NCBI RefSeq assembly: GCF_000002425.4
Contig: NC_037275.1
Location: forward strand, 13,497,987 to 13,561,986
Direction of reading: 5' to 3'
Source: Physcomitrium patens
Taxonomy: Eukaryota > Streptophyta > Bryopsida > Funariales > Funariaceae
Length of the DNA stretch: 64,000 bases
In this document: positions 44,420-55,829 of the stretch, one piece after another
Layout: every line of letters starts with the position of its first letter
Position numbering within the stretch: position 1 is the first letter of the stretch
Notes under the pieces: generated by a model
What the model was told of the DNA's origin: nothing
Database searches by the model: none
Seen by the model: the letters and a program-made list of their open reading frames with translations, nothing else
Translations under genes and position numbers: made by a program

Positions 44420-45728
44420 TGTCGTGTTGTAACACGAGTTTACAGTGAAAATAAAAAGAAAGGGGAATTTTATTAATATTCAGTTACCTCGAATATTGAG
44501 AGCATCAACCAACTCCAGTACAAATATTGAGTGGTTAGGTTCAGTCACTCCGTTACAGTCAGCCGGGGCATACTGAAATGCTCCATTCGATTCCAATAAC
44601 GGGAGTCAGCAGGAAGAGAAGGACCAATTCACACGACGGGTTAGAGGAGCCAATTGGATCCAATTTCGATAATCCAATCCGGGTCCTCTTATCCAATATG
44701 AGACCTGAATTGGCCGGTCAACCCAATGTAGTCTAATTACAGGAAATCCAGGTCTTACTACGGGTCTTAGCCAATCTGACGCGAGGACCAATTTGACCCA
44801 ATTACAGGAACATCTAGGTTACTATAGGCATCTTTTCCAATATAGGACCTGAATTGGTCGGGCGACTCAATGTGGTACCGATTACGGGGTTCGATTCTAT
44901 TTCAGGCTGTCCTGTTCTCTGTGCCGTTTCAGGGAACGTTGTTTTTGGTAAATGGATTTCTTAAAGGTAAAAACGGAGGAGAAAGCTTGACAGCGAGAGC
45001 CAATTTCGGATCCAAGCTTGAGGTGGGAGCCAATTCCGGATCTAAGACGGAAGATTGAAGAAATTCAGAGGATAAGGTTAGAGGGGAATTGTGGGGGGGA
45101 GTGAGTTTTCAAGCTTTTGCAAGGTTACCAATTCGGTTTTCATTGGAGTTTTTTGAAGATCAAGGGAATTAGAGAGAGGAGCTTCATGCTTCGGGTCGGA
45201 GAAGGAAAGACATAGAATTTGGATTTTTCTTCTTCGTAGAGTTTTGGGAAGACTGAGGCAATCGTTGCTGAAGTCAGTGTTGTAATGGTGAATCGAGATT
45301 TTTAAATGAAGTGGGTTTGAATACTCTTGACTGTTTTGTAAAATTGAGTTACGTCTGTGATTGAAGGATTAAAGGGGTGTCTATAGGATTGAGTATGCGG
45401 AGTGAATGAAATTTATTGGGTTAATCTAACAGGACAGTCAGTGGATACAAGATCGTAAGTACAAAGGGGTATTGAAGATTAATAGTTTGGGATGTTCGAG
45501 GTTCTCTGTAACGTCAAGAGACCTATCGGCTGGGAAAGAAAAAAAAAAAAAAAAGACTTCGACAAGCAGTCGAAGAGCATCCGTATAGATTTACGGTACA
45601 TTGTTGCAGTCGTTTATATTCCAGCAGTCAAAAACTGATAGACTGCTTGACTATCGGCAAATCTTCATACTACCTTCTACAGCCAGACGCCCGGCGCGTT
45701 CTCGAGCAGGAAAGCACGTAATACGACA
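44420..45728 (+). repeat. 3' LTR of W2 (1,309 bp)
   Basis: It runs TGTCGTGTTGTAACACGA...TAATACGACA. The first bases form a perfect 7-2-7 hairpin (TCGTGTT-GT-AACACGA, 44,422-44,437). A poly-A run lies at 45,539-45,554. It is nearly identical, inverted, to the W1 3' LTR. Confidence 0.92.
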
Positions 45729-46687
45729 CCGATAGGTCTCTAGACGTTACAGAGAACCCCGAACAGCCCAATGTGCTAATCTTCGATACCACTTTATACT
45801 CACGATCTTGTATCCACTAACTGTCTTGTTGGATTAATCCAAAAAATTTCATTCACTCCGCATATTCAATCCTATAGACACCCTTTTAATCCTTCCATCA
45901 CAGACATAACTTTGATTTTACAAAATAGTCAAGAGTAATGACATCCACTTCATTAAAAATCTCGATTTATCAGTACAACACATTGACTATTCAGCAACGA
46001 TTGCCTCAGTCTTCTCAAAATCCTATGAAGAAAAAAAAACCCCAAATTCCCTGTCTTTTTTTCCCCTCCCGAAGCATGAAGCTAGTTCTCCCCTCTTTCA
46101 AACCCTAGCCTCTGAATTTCTTCAATCTTCTGTCTTGGATCTAAAATTGGCTTTGCCATCAGAGCTTTCTCTTCCATTTTTACCTTTAAGAGATCCTTTT
46201 ACCGAAAGGACGTTCCCGGAATGGCACAAAAGATGAAACAGCCTGAAACGGAATCGAAACCCCATAATCGAGACCTCATTGAGTCGCCAGACCAATTCAG
46301 GTCTCATATTGGCTAAGAAGCCCGTAATAAGACCTGGATATTCCCGTAATTGGGTCAAATTGGATTGTCCGACCAAGTCAGGTTTCATATTGGATAAGAG
46401 GCCCGTAATAGGACCTGGATTGGATGTCTTGAAATTGGGTCCAATTGATTCTTCAAACCAGGCTCACCCGTCGTTGAATTGGTCCTTTCTCTTTCTGCTG
46501 ACTCCCGTTATTGGAATCAAACAGAGCATTTCGGTATGCCCAGGCTGACTATAACGGTGTGACTGAATCTGGCCTCCGAGTATTTGCACTGGAATTGGTC
46601 GTCGCTCCCAATATTCGAGGTTACTCAACATTAATAAAAGTCTCTTTTTTTTATATTTTCATCATATACTCATGTTACAACACGACA
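45729..46687 (-). repeat. Truncated 3' LTR of W3
   Basis: It begins mid-LTR at CCGATAGGTCTC, directly against the W2 LTR end, and ends AACACGACA. The LTR terminal portion corresponding to 28,629 to about 28,828 of W1 is absent. Confidence 0.85.
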
Positions 46688-46824
46688 TCTACCCCTTCTA
46701 AACCTATGCATCCTCCGGTATGCACCAATTTATTCAATTGCTGTTTGATTTAGAATACATTTCCTACGTCTTTGTCCAGTTCATATTCGTCACCTTCATT
46801 ATCCAAATCACTTTCATCTTCTTG

Positions 46825-49800
46825 CTACGGAATCTCTATACCTTCATTAAGGTCTTCCATATTCATCTTCGCGTGTCTTCCTTTAAATATTTTTACTGGC
46901 TTCCCTGCAATTGATATTTTCAATTTTGTACCATGTAACTCCTTTAATGAGTAAGTCGCATTATCATGAATAGTTGTTATTACATATGGTCCAAACCAAC
47001 GTTTTGAAAATTTCCACAAAGTACTATGTTGATTATCAAGACTATTGTCATAAATAAGTACCTAGTCACCTTCCTCGATTGCTTTAGGTCTCAATCGATG
47101 TTGCTTATCGAATTACGCCTTGTTTTGTATCCTTGCACTTTTTAATCTTTCCAATGCTATCTGCACAACTTCTGATCTTTGCTCCAATTGTCGAATCCTA
47201 ATAGCCAGAAGCTCTTCTCTTGTCAATCCATCTTCCCATGGTAGCATACTCCAAGTAAGTACCTTTTCTTCAATCGGCATAATTGGTTTTCAACCTGTCA
47301 TAAGTTCTACTGGCATATATCCTATCACTGAACTATGTGTTGTTCGATCAACCCATAATGCAAATGACAAAAGCCATGGCCACTCTTTAACCTTCCCATT
47401 ATAAGCTTTAACTAATGCTTTCACAATAGGTGGGTGACCACATTCGCTTTTTGCATTCCCTTCCGGATTATAAGCAGTAGTCAGTGATAGTTTAACTCCA
47501 CAACTTTCAAAGAACTTACGAGCTTCTTGTGCATTTAGTTCTCCATGATTTGTAGTAATTTTTCCTATGCATCCGTAACGGCAAATGACATCTTCAAGCA
47601 AAAATCTACAAATTTCCTGTGTAGATTTTATTTTCAATGCTCTTCCTTCTACTTGATTTGATAAATCTTCATGAGCTAAAACCAAATATCTTACCTGTCA
47701 TAATCCACCGGCATAATAACCAAATTAACAACCCATTTAAAATGAATAGCCAAAAGATACGTAGGATGAAGATCATCTCGATGTCGGATATTAGAATACG
47801 ATTGACAAATTTCACATGACTCTACAAATGAGAGCACATCTCGATACATATTTTTCCACCAATATCGTTCCTTGAGTTCAGCAAAAGTAGCCCAGATTCC
47901 TCTATGCCCTACCCATAAACTATCATGAAACTCCTTTAATAATTTTAGTTTTTCTTCTTTTTTGCCTATCACTCGTTGTGGCATCCCAATTCCTTTCTTC
48001 GGTCTCTTCTATAAGAATCCATCTCGAAGCAAAAATCCATATGCTTTTTTTCTTATTTTTTTGAACTTTTCTATAGACCAATTCCCCTGCTTAGTCAAGG
48101 TATTCAAATAATGACCAATATCCAATAATTCTCCTTCATAAGATTCTTCAAGAAATAGCTTATCTTCTCTTTTGAGATTTGATATTGAATAGAATTTCAA
48201 TCCGACATCATCAATGTCTTCAACCATTTCGTCCTCCCTCTCGTATCTTGCTCGAGATAGCATGTTTGCTACTAAATTGTCCTTCCCAATAACATGCTTA
48301 AATTCTAGATTTAGTGACTTTATATACGTAATCCATCTCAACATTGTAATATCTGGCATTGAACAATTAGTAATCATTCGAAGCAATGGCAAGCAATCTG
48401 TTTCAATTACTACTATTGCCTCAATCAAATAGTCCTTTTCAGCTTTCATAGCTGAAACAACTTCCCAAAGTTCTCTTTTGACTTGCAAATATGCACGTTG
48501 ACGAATACTTAAAACTTTAGCTCCAAATCAAATTACAAATCTATTCCTATTTGAATCATCTTGATCCACAGTCCATTCAATGGCAATTGGACTAGCGTCC
48601 ACAGTAAGAATCACTGGTTTATTGTACTTATAATCAATCTTCTTCAATATTCGAGGTAACATCAATAATTTCTTCAATCTTTGCATTGTTTGAATATGCC
48701 TTTCTTTCCATTTAAATCGGTAGCTCTTGCATAACAGTTCATATAATGGATCCGCTATGTGAGCATAATGAGTGATCCAGATTCGATAAAATACACATGC
48801 ATCTAAAAACCTACGAACCTCTGTTAAAGAATCACAATCCTCTTTCATCCTTCCAATTGTATGAACTTTAGTCGGATCTGGTTTTTTTTCGTAAGATCCA
48901 CATAAATGTCCAACAAACACAACCTCTTGTACTCCAAATACGGACTTCATACCTAATAATATAAGATGAACTTGTCCAAGCCGAGTTAAAATCTTTTCAC
49001 AATCTTGTATATGATCAACAATATATTTGCGACACCCCCTCGTATCTAAAGTTTCATCCTTGTCTCCTTCTCTGCACCCTTTTATAGGAACATCATCCAG
49101 AAAAGGCATAGTCTTTTCCAGAAAATAAAATCTCTCAATACGTTATTCATCCCATTCATCATATGCGCAACTGAGTTGGTCGCGCGTTGAGGAAGAGTGC
49201 ACATTCTAACCAATCCAAGTGGTGTCCTCATTGTTGTCATATCTCTACTTCCTTCGGCAAGTTGAAATTGATCATAACTTGAATACAAGTCACCCATTGA
49301 ATAGATCGCCTTTCCAGCAAATGCCTCAACAAATTCATCCACAATAGGTCCAATTCTTGCATTCCTGACAGTTACTGCATTCATCAGTTGCATATCTTGA
49401 ATAAACCGTAGTAATCCATTCTTCTTAGGTACCGTAAACCATCGACTAGAATACAGCGCAAATGAGGGTTCCAATATTTTCATCTTTATCTTTTCTTTTA
49501 ATAGTTCCACCAATTTAGGTAAATGTGTCGTCGATACTGAAATCGGTCTTAGATTGCAAGGTACATGTGGTACAGTGAAGATAACCATAGGTGTTATAAT
49601 ATTCGGATCCACACACCCAATTTCATAAAATTCAAAGGCAAAAGAACTACCTTGTTTAGCCAACATCCTTTTGAAGCAAGTAATTTCCTCTAGTAATAAA
49701 GAACCATCAGAACCAATCTTCAATTCTTCAAAAGTTTCTTTAGTAAACTGATGTCCAATACTCATTGGATCTCTTAAATTTGCTTCTTTTGATGCTTCTC

Positions 49801-50219
49801 CCATTTGTTCTTTAGAATCTTCTGATAATGGTCTCGCAATAGGCTTTACTTTCTTATCTGCTGTTTTATATCTCGTCTCTACAGTGACTTCTGGTGCTTG
49901 AAAAGATTCAAGTATGGTATAAACCTCTCTTGAATGAATCTCAATAATCTCATCATTATCCCCTAACCCAATAGATGTAATCAATTCCAATGAATCTTCT
50001 AGTCCATTTTCTTCATAAACACCTAAAATCCTCTCATCTTGCAATGTACCTAACTTGCGTAATTCTCCTTCAATATTATATAATCTTTTTCTTTCATTTC
50101 TTTTAAAATCATCAACTTTCTTATACATAATATTTCCATTTTCTAAAATATCAATAAAACTCACATCAAAGGCACCTTCATCTCGCAAGAGTACCTCTTC
50201 TTTTGTACCTCCATAATCT
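46825..50219 (-). pseudogene. W3 pol remnant
   Basis: The longest open piece (50,188-49,082) begins MRDEGAFDVSF upstream of the pol body and covers the N-terminal pol and reverse transcriptase through YSMGDLYSSYDQF, then breaks by frameshift just before the catalytic FLDD box. Further pieces are RNase H (49,109-48,009), the integrase zinc region (47,984-47,691; CEICQ), the integrase core (47,685-47,290; NAKSECGH with the Glu) and the GPY-like C-terminus (47,019-46,825). The junction with gag has a TGA in the pol frame where W2 has CGA. Confidence 0.82.
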
Positions 50220-50223
50220 CACT

Positions 50224-52588
50224 TTATAGTGGTACCTCCCCAAAATCCTTAAATCCTTCAACAATCTTTGGCAATGGTTTCTCCCTCAACCTATCTCGAT
50301 TTCGTTCATGTTTAGGAGGTACTGTTAGAAATTGTACAGCTTTCCTCCCATCTTTGCTACATATCCAAGCATAAACAGAACCATCGTCAAGTACTTTTGT
50401 TTCCATTCATATTGTCGTAATATAAAGTTGTCCTAAAATCAATGGATAAGACGTTGTATCTTGAACAAAGAAATGTTGCTCCGTCGCAACATCCCCAATC
50501 TAAATTTTGACATCTGGACAAGCTCTATATAATTCGTCCCGTGTGTTATTAGCTGCTCGTATTGTCCATCCATGTTCCATATTAATTGGCCATTTTTGCT
50601 TCTTATAAAGATCTTTAGACATGAGATTTATTTCAAAACCATGGTTGACTAAAGCAACAATTGGTTCTTCTATATCTCCTACTTTCACCAATACCTCAGT
50701 AGTTGCCCTTGCCCAATGCTTTCGAGTATAATGGTTCAAAGTTTCTATTTCCTTATCACTATAATCTTTGAAACGTACTCGTTGATTATACCCATTCTTT
50801 TCATTTGTTGGTTGCTTGTAACGAATATCAACCTCTTCTTCATCTTTATATATTCTTGCATCAATAGCATGACTCTTTCTAATTTCACCCATTAATTGCC
50901 TCTTTCGCTTAATGCTGTCAATGATAACATCATGAAACTCCTTTTTTGCAATTCTCAAAACTTCTTTCAATGTGAATTCTACCTTAGCGTTTAATATACG
51001 TTCTTCCAACACCCCTTTCAAATTTGTTACCACTTCAATGTCAGAAAGTAGCTTATAAGCAATTGATTTGCTCTTATCTTTTGTCTCCTTTGTTTTTTCT
51101 TCCAATGATGCTCAGGTATCCTTTACAGGCAATTCTTGTGAAGTTGCCTCCCGAGCCTTGTCTCCTTGAGTTTGCCTCTTAGAATAATTTACTTTTCTTG
51201 TATTATCAAAATTTCCTCGTCTCTTTTCTTCCATCAAAGTTTCATATTGGCTTTTAGCAATATATACATGAACTGAAAGAGACTCAACAGGATCCTCACA
51301 ACTTGTTACACCTCGTATTGTAGCTGTAGTCTTTAATAATGCTTCTCGAGTTAATTTCCCTTCTTACATTGTAGAAATGGCAGAAGCCTAAAACTCACTA
51401 GTTTTTGTACTTCCACCAAGATCATCATCTACTCTAGCACCATAACTTGCACTTTCTCGTGTTGTTGTTTCATGCTCTTTTAAGTAATCTTGAACCAATG
51501 CTCTCATTTCTCCCTTGCCAAAATTGGTTTGAAGAATATCTTCTCTATCTTTTAATACCATCTTTCCAGCAAATAATTCCTTGTCGTATCTTATAATTGA
51601 ATTCATTGCAATCTTTCCTAGTGTGTGAAGCGTCATCACACCAAATGCATCTTTGTATATATCCTTGTTTTGAAACATTCTTCGAATTATTTGTAGAAGT
51701 ATTTTCTTCAAGTCTTGCCAATTTGATTTGAAGATATCACATTCTTCGTATAATTTCTTCTATCCCCATATCTGCTTTCTTTGTTAAGGATGTCGAAGGT
51801 TGAACTATAGGCATTGTTGGTGGTGATGTACGTACTGGAGCTTAGGATACTTGTACTGTTTTCAAAATATTCCTCCTATCCTTCCTCCTTTCTCTTTTTG
51901 TAAACAACCCCACCGCATCTTCAACGTTCTTCCACTTTGTTGTCAATCCTTCATCTTCTTCTTTGTCTTCAAGAAGGAGTTCTAATTTCCCTTGCAATTC
52001 TCCATCAGTAGCTTGAAGAAATAAATCAACTTTGTTCGGCTCCAATGTCAATTTTTCTACCTTCGACAATTAAGAGTACTGCCTCTCAAATTCTCTTAGT
52101 AGCTCTGTTGCTTGCAAATTCTTTTTATGCCGTTTAATCCATTCCCAAAACAACTTCTTAGTAATGCAATCAGCATCTTCCAAGAAATATTTGTCTTTCA
52201 ATGCATGTGAAAAAACCTACCATGAATTCCCATAACGATCCGTAATCGATGTAATATGGTCTCTTATCTCCAGTATCGTGACAAGTTCAAATAATTCAAC
52301 CATTTTCATCTCAGAAACTTGATTTAATTCCATTTCATGAACATAACATCTTAAATACCTTGAAATATTCCTTCCATCAAATTGATCAATTTTATTGACC
52401 ACTGCTTGCAATACTTTGGTTGCCAAAGCTTCCTTTCGATCATTGCTTTGCTGTTGCTGCATTGATAATGAGAAGGCTTGGAACATACTATCAATAGATG
52501 GATCCATGTACATACCTTGTCCTTTAGAAGAACCCCTACCAGAAACTCCTCCAAAAGATCCTTCAAAATTTTTATTTTTGTTTTCCAT
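50224..52588 (-). pseudogene. W3 gag-protease remnant
   Basis: The start ATG is at 52,588. The capsid region is open to 52,217 and lacks the TAG of W1/W2, reading QQQQ there. Later pieces lie at 52,069-51,842, 51,711-51,388, 51,105-50,500 and 50,406-50,224. The TGA between capsid and nucleocapsid is present (51,737-51,739). The protease box reads NHGFEINLM, so the catalytic Asp is lost. Confidence 0.8.
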
Positions 52589-52637
52589 AAAAATAAAAAT
52601 AAAATCAAACAAAATCCAATACCTTCCACCTGAAGCT

Positions 52638-52655
52638 TTCACGTTGGGTTCATCA
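52638..52655 (-). other. Degenerate tRNA-Trp primer site of W3
   Basis: It matches the 18-nt site of W1/W2/W4 with two C-to-T type changes in plus-strand reading. Confidence 0.7.
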
Positions 52656-52659
52656 CTTG

Positions 52660-53797
52660 TGTCGTATTATGTGCTTTCTTACTCGAGAACGTGTTGGACA
52701 TCTCTTTGTAGAAGGTAGTATGGAGATTTACTAATATTCAAGCAGTCTATCGGTTTTTGACTGTTGGAATATAAATGACTGTAAGAATATACCGTAAACC
52801 TATACGGATGTCCTTTGACAGCTCAGCGAAATCCTTTTTGTCCCAGCCGGTAGGTCTCTAGACGTTACAGAGAACCCTGAATAATTCAATTTACTAATCT
52901 TCAATACCACTTTATACTCACGATCTTGTATCCACTGATTGTCTTGTTAGATTAACCCAAAAATTTTTATTCATTCCGCATATTCAATCCTATAGACACT
53001 CTTTTAATCCTTCAATAACAGATGTAACTTTGATTTTACAAAATAGTCAAGAGTAATCACACCCTCTTCATTAAAAATCGCGATTCATCAGTACAATACA
53101 TCGACTATTCAGCAACGATTGCCTCAGTCTTCTCAAAACCCTATGAAGAAAAAAAAATCCTCAAATTCCCTGTCTTTTTTTCCCCTCCTGAAGCATGAAG
53201 CTAGCTCTCCCCTCTTTCAAACCCTAGCCTCTGAATTTCTTCAATCTTCCGTCTTGGATCTAGAATTGGCTCCGCCATCAGAGCTTTCTCCTCCGTTTTT
53301 ACCTTTAAGAGATCCTTTTACCGAAAGGACGTTCTCGGCATGGCACAAAGGATGGAACAGCTTGAAACGGAATCGAAACCCTGTAATCGAGACCACATTG
53401 AGTCGCCCGACCAATTCAGGTCTCATATTGGCTAAGAAGCCCGTATTAAGATCTAGATGTTCCCGTAATTGGGTTGCCCGACCAAATCAGGTCTCATATT
53501 GGATAAGAGGCCCGTAATAGGACCTGGATTGGATGTCTTGAAATTGGGTCCAATTGACTCTTCAAACCAGGCTCACCCGTCGTTGAATTGGTCCTTTCTC
53601 TTTCTGCTGACTCCCGTTATTGGAATCAAACAAAGCATTTCGGTATGCCCCGACTGACTATAACGGTGTGATTGAATCTGGCCTCCGAGTATTTGCACTG
53701 GAATTGGTCGTCGCTCCCAATATTCGAGGTTACTAAACATTAATAAAAGTCCCCTTTTTTTTATATTTTCATGATATATTCGTGTTCTAACACGACA
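52660..53797 (-). repeat. 5' LTR of W3 (1,138 bp)
   Basis: It runs TGTCGTATTATG to AACACGACA. It is shorter than the other LTRs, with deletions including most of the poly-T region. Confidence 0.85.
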
Positions 53798-53801
53798 CCG
53801 T

Positions 53802-54294
53802 TGTTGTATTATGTGCTTTCCAGCTCAAAAATGCACCGGGCGTCTGGCTGTAGAAGGTAGTATGGAGATTCGCTAATATTCAAGCAGTTTATCAGTTTTT
53901 GATTGTTGGAATATAGATGATTATAAGAATATACCATAAATCTATACGGATGTCATTCGACAACTTGTCAAAATCCTTTTTGCCTCAACTGGTAGGTCTC
54001 TCGACGTTATGGAGAACCCTGAACAATCTAATCTGCTAATCTCCAATACCGCTCTATACTCACGACCTTGTATTCACTAACTGTCTTATTAGTTTAACCT
54101 AAAAAATTTCATTCACTCCGCATACTCAATCCTATAAACACCCTTTTAATTCTTCAATCACAAACGTAACTTCAATTTCACAAAATAGTCAAGAGTAATC
54201 ATATCCACTTCATTAAAACCCCGATTCACTAGTACAACATTGACTTTCAGCAACAATTGCCTCAGTCTTCTCAAAACCCTATGAAAAAAAAAAA
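53802..54294 (-). repeat. W5: W-family LTR fragment
   Basis: It starts TGTTGTATTATG after CCGT and follows the LTR for about 490 bp until an A-rich run at 54,285-54,297. There the chromovirus ChF begins inside its integrase, so both partners are truncated at the junction. Confidence 0.75.
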
Positions 54295-55720
54295 AATACT
54301 ATGCTAGTTATTATTCCAAGTCTTGGTTCATCCGTTCCATTTGGCCGTCAGTTTGAGGATGAAAAGCCGAAGAAAGCTTGATATCCACCTTCAGTATCTC
54401 AAAGAGAGATCTCCAAATCTTTGATACAAACTAGGTTCCTCGATCTAATACGATATCATTTGGTAGTCCATGATATCCATATACATTATTGAGAAAGAGC
54501 CTTGCTGTGACTTCACTAGATGATGTCTTCTTGCAAGGGACAAAGTGTGCCATCTTTATAAGCCGATCTACCACGACAAAGATGCTGTCAAATGAGTTTG
54601 ATGATGGCAAGTCTGTGATGAAGTCCATAGAAATTAAAGACCATGGTCGACGTGAAATTGGCAATGGCTCTAGGAGTCCGTAAGGGCGATGTCGAGGATT
54701 CTTGGATCCTGAATAGATGTCGTAGGAGTCGACAAAATCTTTTACATCCTTCTATATTTGGAGCCACTAAAAATCTCGAGAAATAAGCTCCAAGGTCTTG
54801 TTGAATCTAAAATATCCCGCAGCTAAAAAATTATGGCGAGATTGAACTCGAAGTCATGTTGGTCCTTTTGGGATATATAACTGCTCCTCAAAGTATAAAA
54901 GATCTCCCTCTACTTTGAACTTGTCGTCATTGGTATGCTGCTTAATATCAATGGCTACTGAATCTTCAATGGTCACAGCACGTACTTGATTCAGGAAGTC
55001 AGCATCAATTGGCACAATAGTAGCGCAAAGCTGAAATTGCTCTGGCTTCAATAATGTCATACATTGTTGATCAAACGCTACTTCTCCAGCCTTTAGTAAA
55101 AGATATGATCTCCTCGATAAGGCATCAGATAGTCCTTGCTACTTTTCAGGTCGATAAGTGATAACAAAATCGAACCTAGATAGCAACATACTCTACCAAG
55201 CTTGACGTCGATTTAGAACTCGAGCCGATTTGAAATATTCCAAATTCTTGTGATCTGTGTATACGATCACTGGATGTGTAGCTCCTTCAAGAAAGTGATG
55301 CCATTCTTCAAAAGAATCCACTATAGCAAGAAGTTCCTTATCGTGGATCTCATAATTGATTTCAGTAGCAGAGAACTTTCGAGAATAGAATGCAACCGAA
55401 TAGAGCTTCTTCTCTTCTCCCATTTGTGAAAGTACAGCTCTCAAAGCAAAATCCGAAGCTTCATTTTCTAAATAGAAGGCTTTTGTAAAGTCTGGATGTA
55501 TCAAGATTGGAGCCGTAGTAAATGCGGTCTTCAGGTCTTCAAACGCCTTCTCCGCTAGAGGTCCCCATTCCAGCTTATCTTTGCATATCAACCGAGTGAG
55601 AGGAGCAGCAACTTGGGAGTAATTCTTGATGAAGATCCGATAGAAGTTCGCAAAACTAAGAAAGTATTGTACGTCTCCAACCGTCTTTGGAACCTCCCAG
55701 GACACGATTGCTTCCACCTT
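54295..55720 (-). pseudogene. ChF: chromovirus integrase, RNase H and start of reverse transcriptase (left part)
   Basis: On the minus strand, integrase (54,664-54,431) shows SMDFITDLPSSNSFDSIFVV with the first catalytic Asp, and an altered LDRGT at the second. The linker lies at 55,060-54,854. RNase H and the reverse-transcriptase thumb (55,717-55,193) show ENEASDFALRAVLSQ, where the catalytic Asp of DASDFAL neighbours has changed (TDAS to NEAS), and YTDHKNLEYF. It is closer to Ch1 than to ChD. It breaks at about 55,720, resumes at 63,733, and lacks about 105 bp between. Confidence 0.82.
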
Positions 55721-55829
55721 CTCCGGTATGCACCAATTTATCCAATTGCTGTTTGATTCAAAATATATCCCCTACGTCTTTGTCCTGTTCGTCTTCGTCA
55801 CCTTCATTATCCAAATCACTTTCATCTTC

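Larger units (their letters stand above)
37222..45728 (+). mobile_element. W2: plus-strand tRNA-Trp-family element, right part
   Basis: With the LTR head at 28,492-28,628 this forms an element with LTR, primer site (38,442), gag-protease (38,509-40,881), pol (40,857-44,357), polypurine tract (44,402-44,419) and 3' LTR (44,420-45,728). The pol frame has no indels over about 1,166 codons, only four stops, which suggests a fairly recent insertion. The outer flanks do not match: ChD gag lies on the left, and a W3 LTR interior begins on the right. No target duplication can be found, as if two insertions had recombined. Confidence 0.9.
45729..53797 (-). mobile_element. W3: older, degraded tRNA-Trp-family element
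   Basis: The minus-strand element has a truncated 3' LTR (45,729-46,687), internal region and a 5' LTR (52,660-53,797). The first roughly 200 bp of the 3' LTR are missing where W2 ends. Gag and pol are broken into many short frames and diverged from W1/W2, so it is the oldest W copy in the window. The sequence after its 5' LTR is CCGT and then another LTR fragment. Confidence 0.85.
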
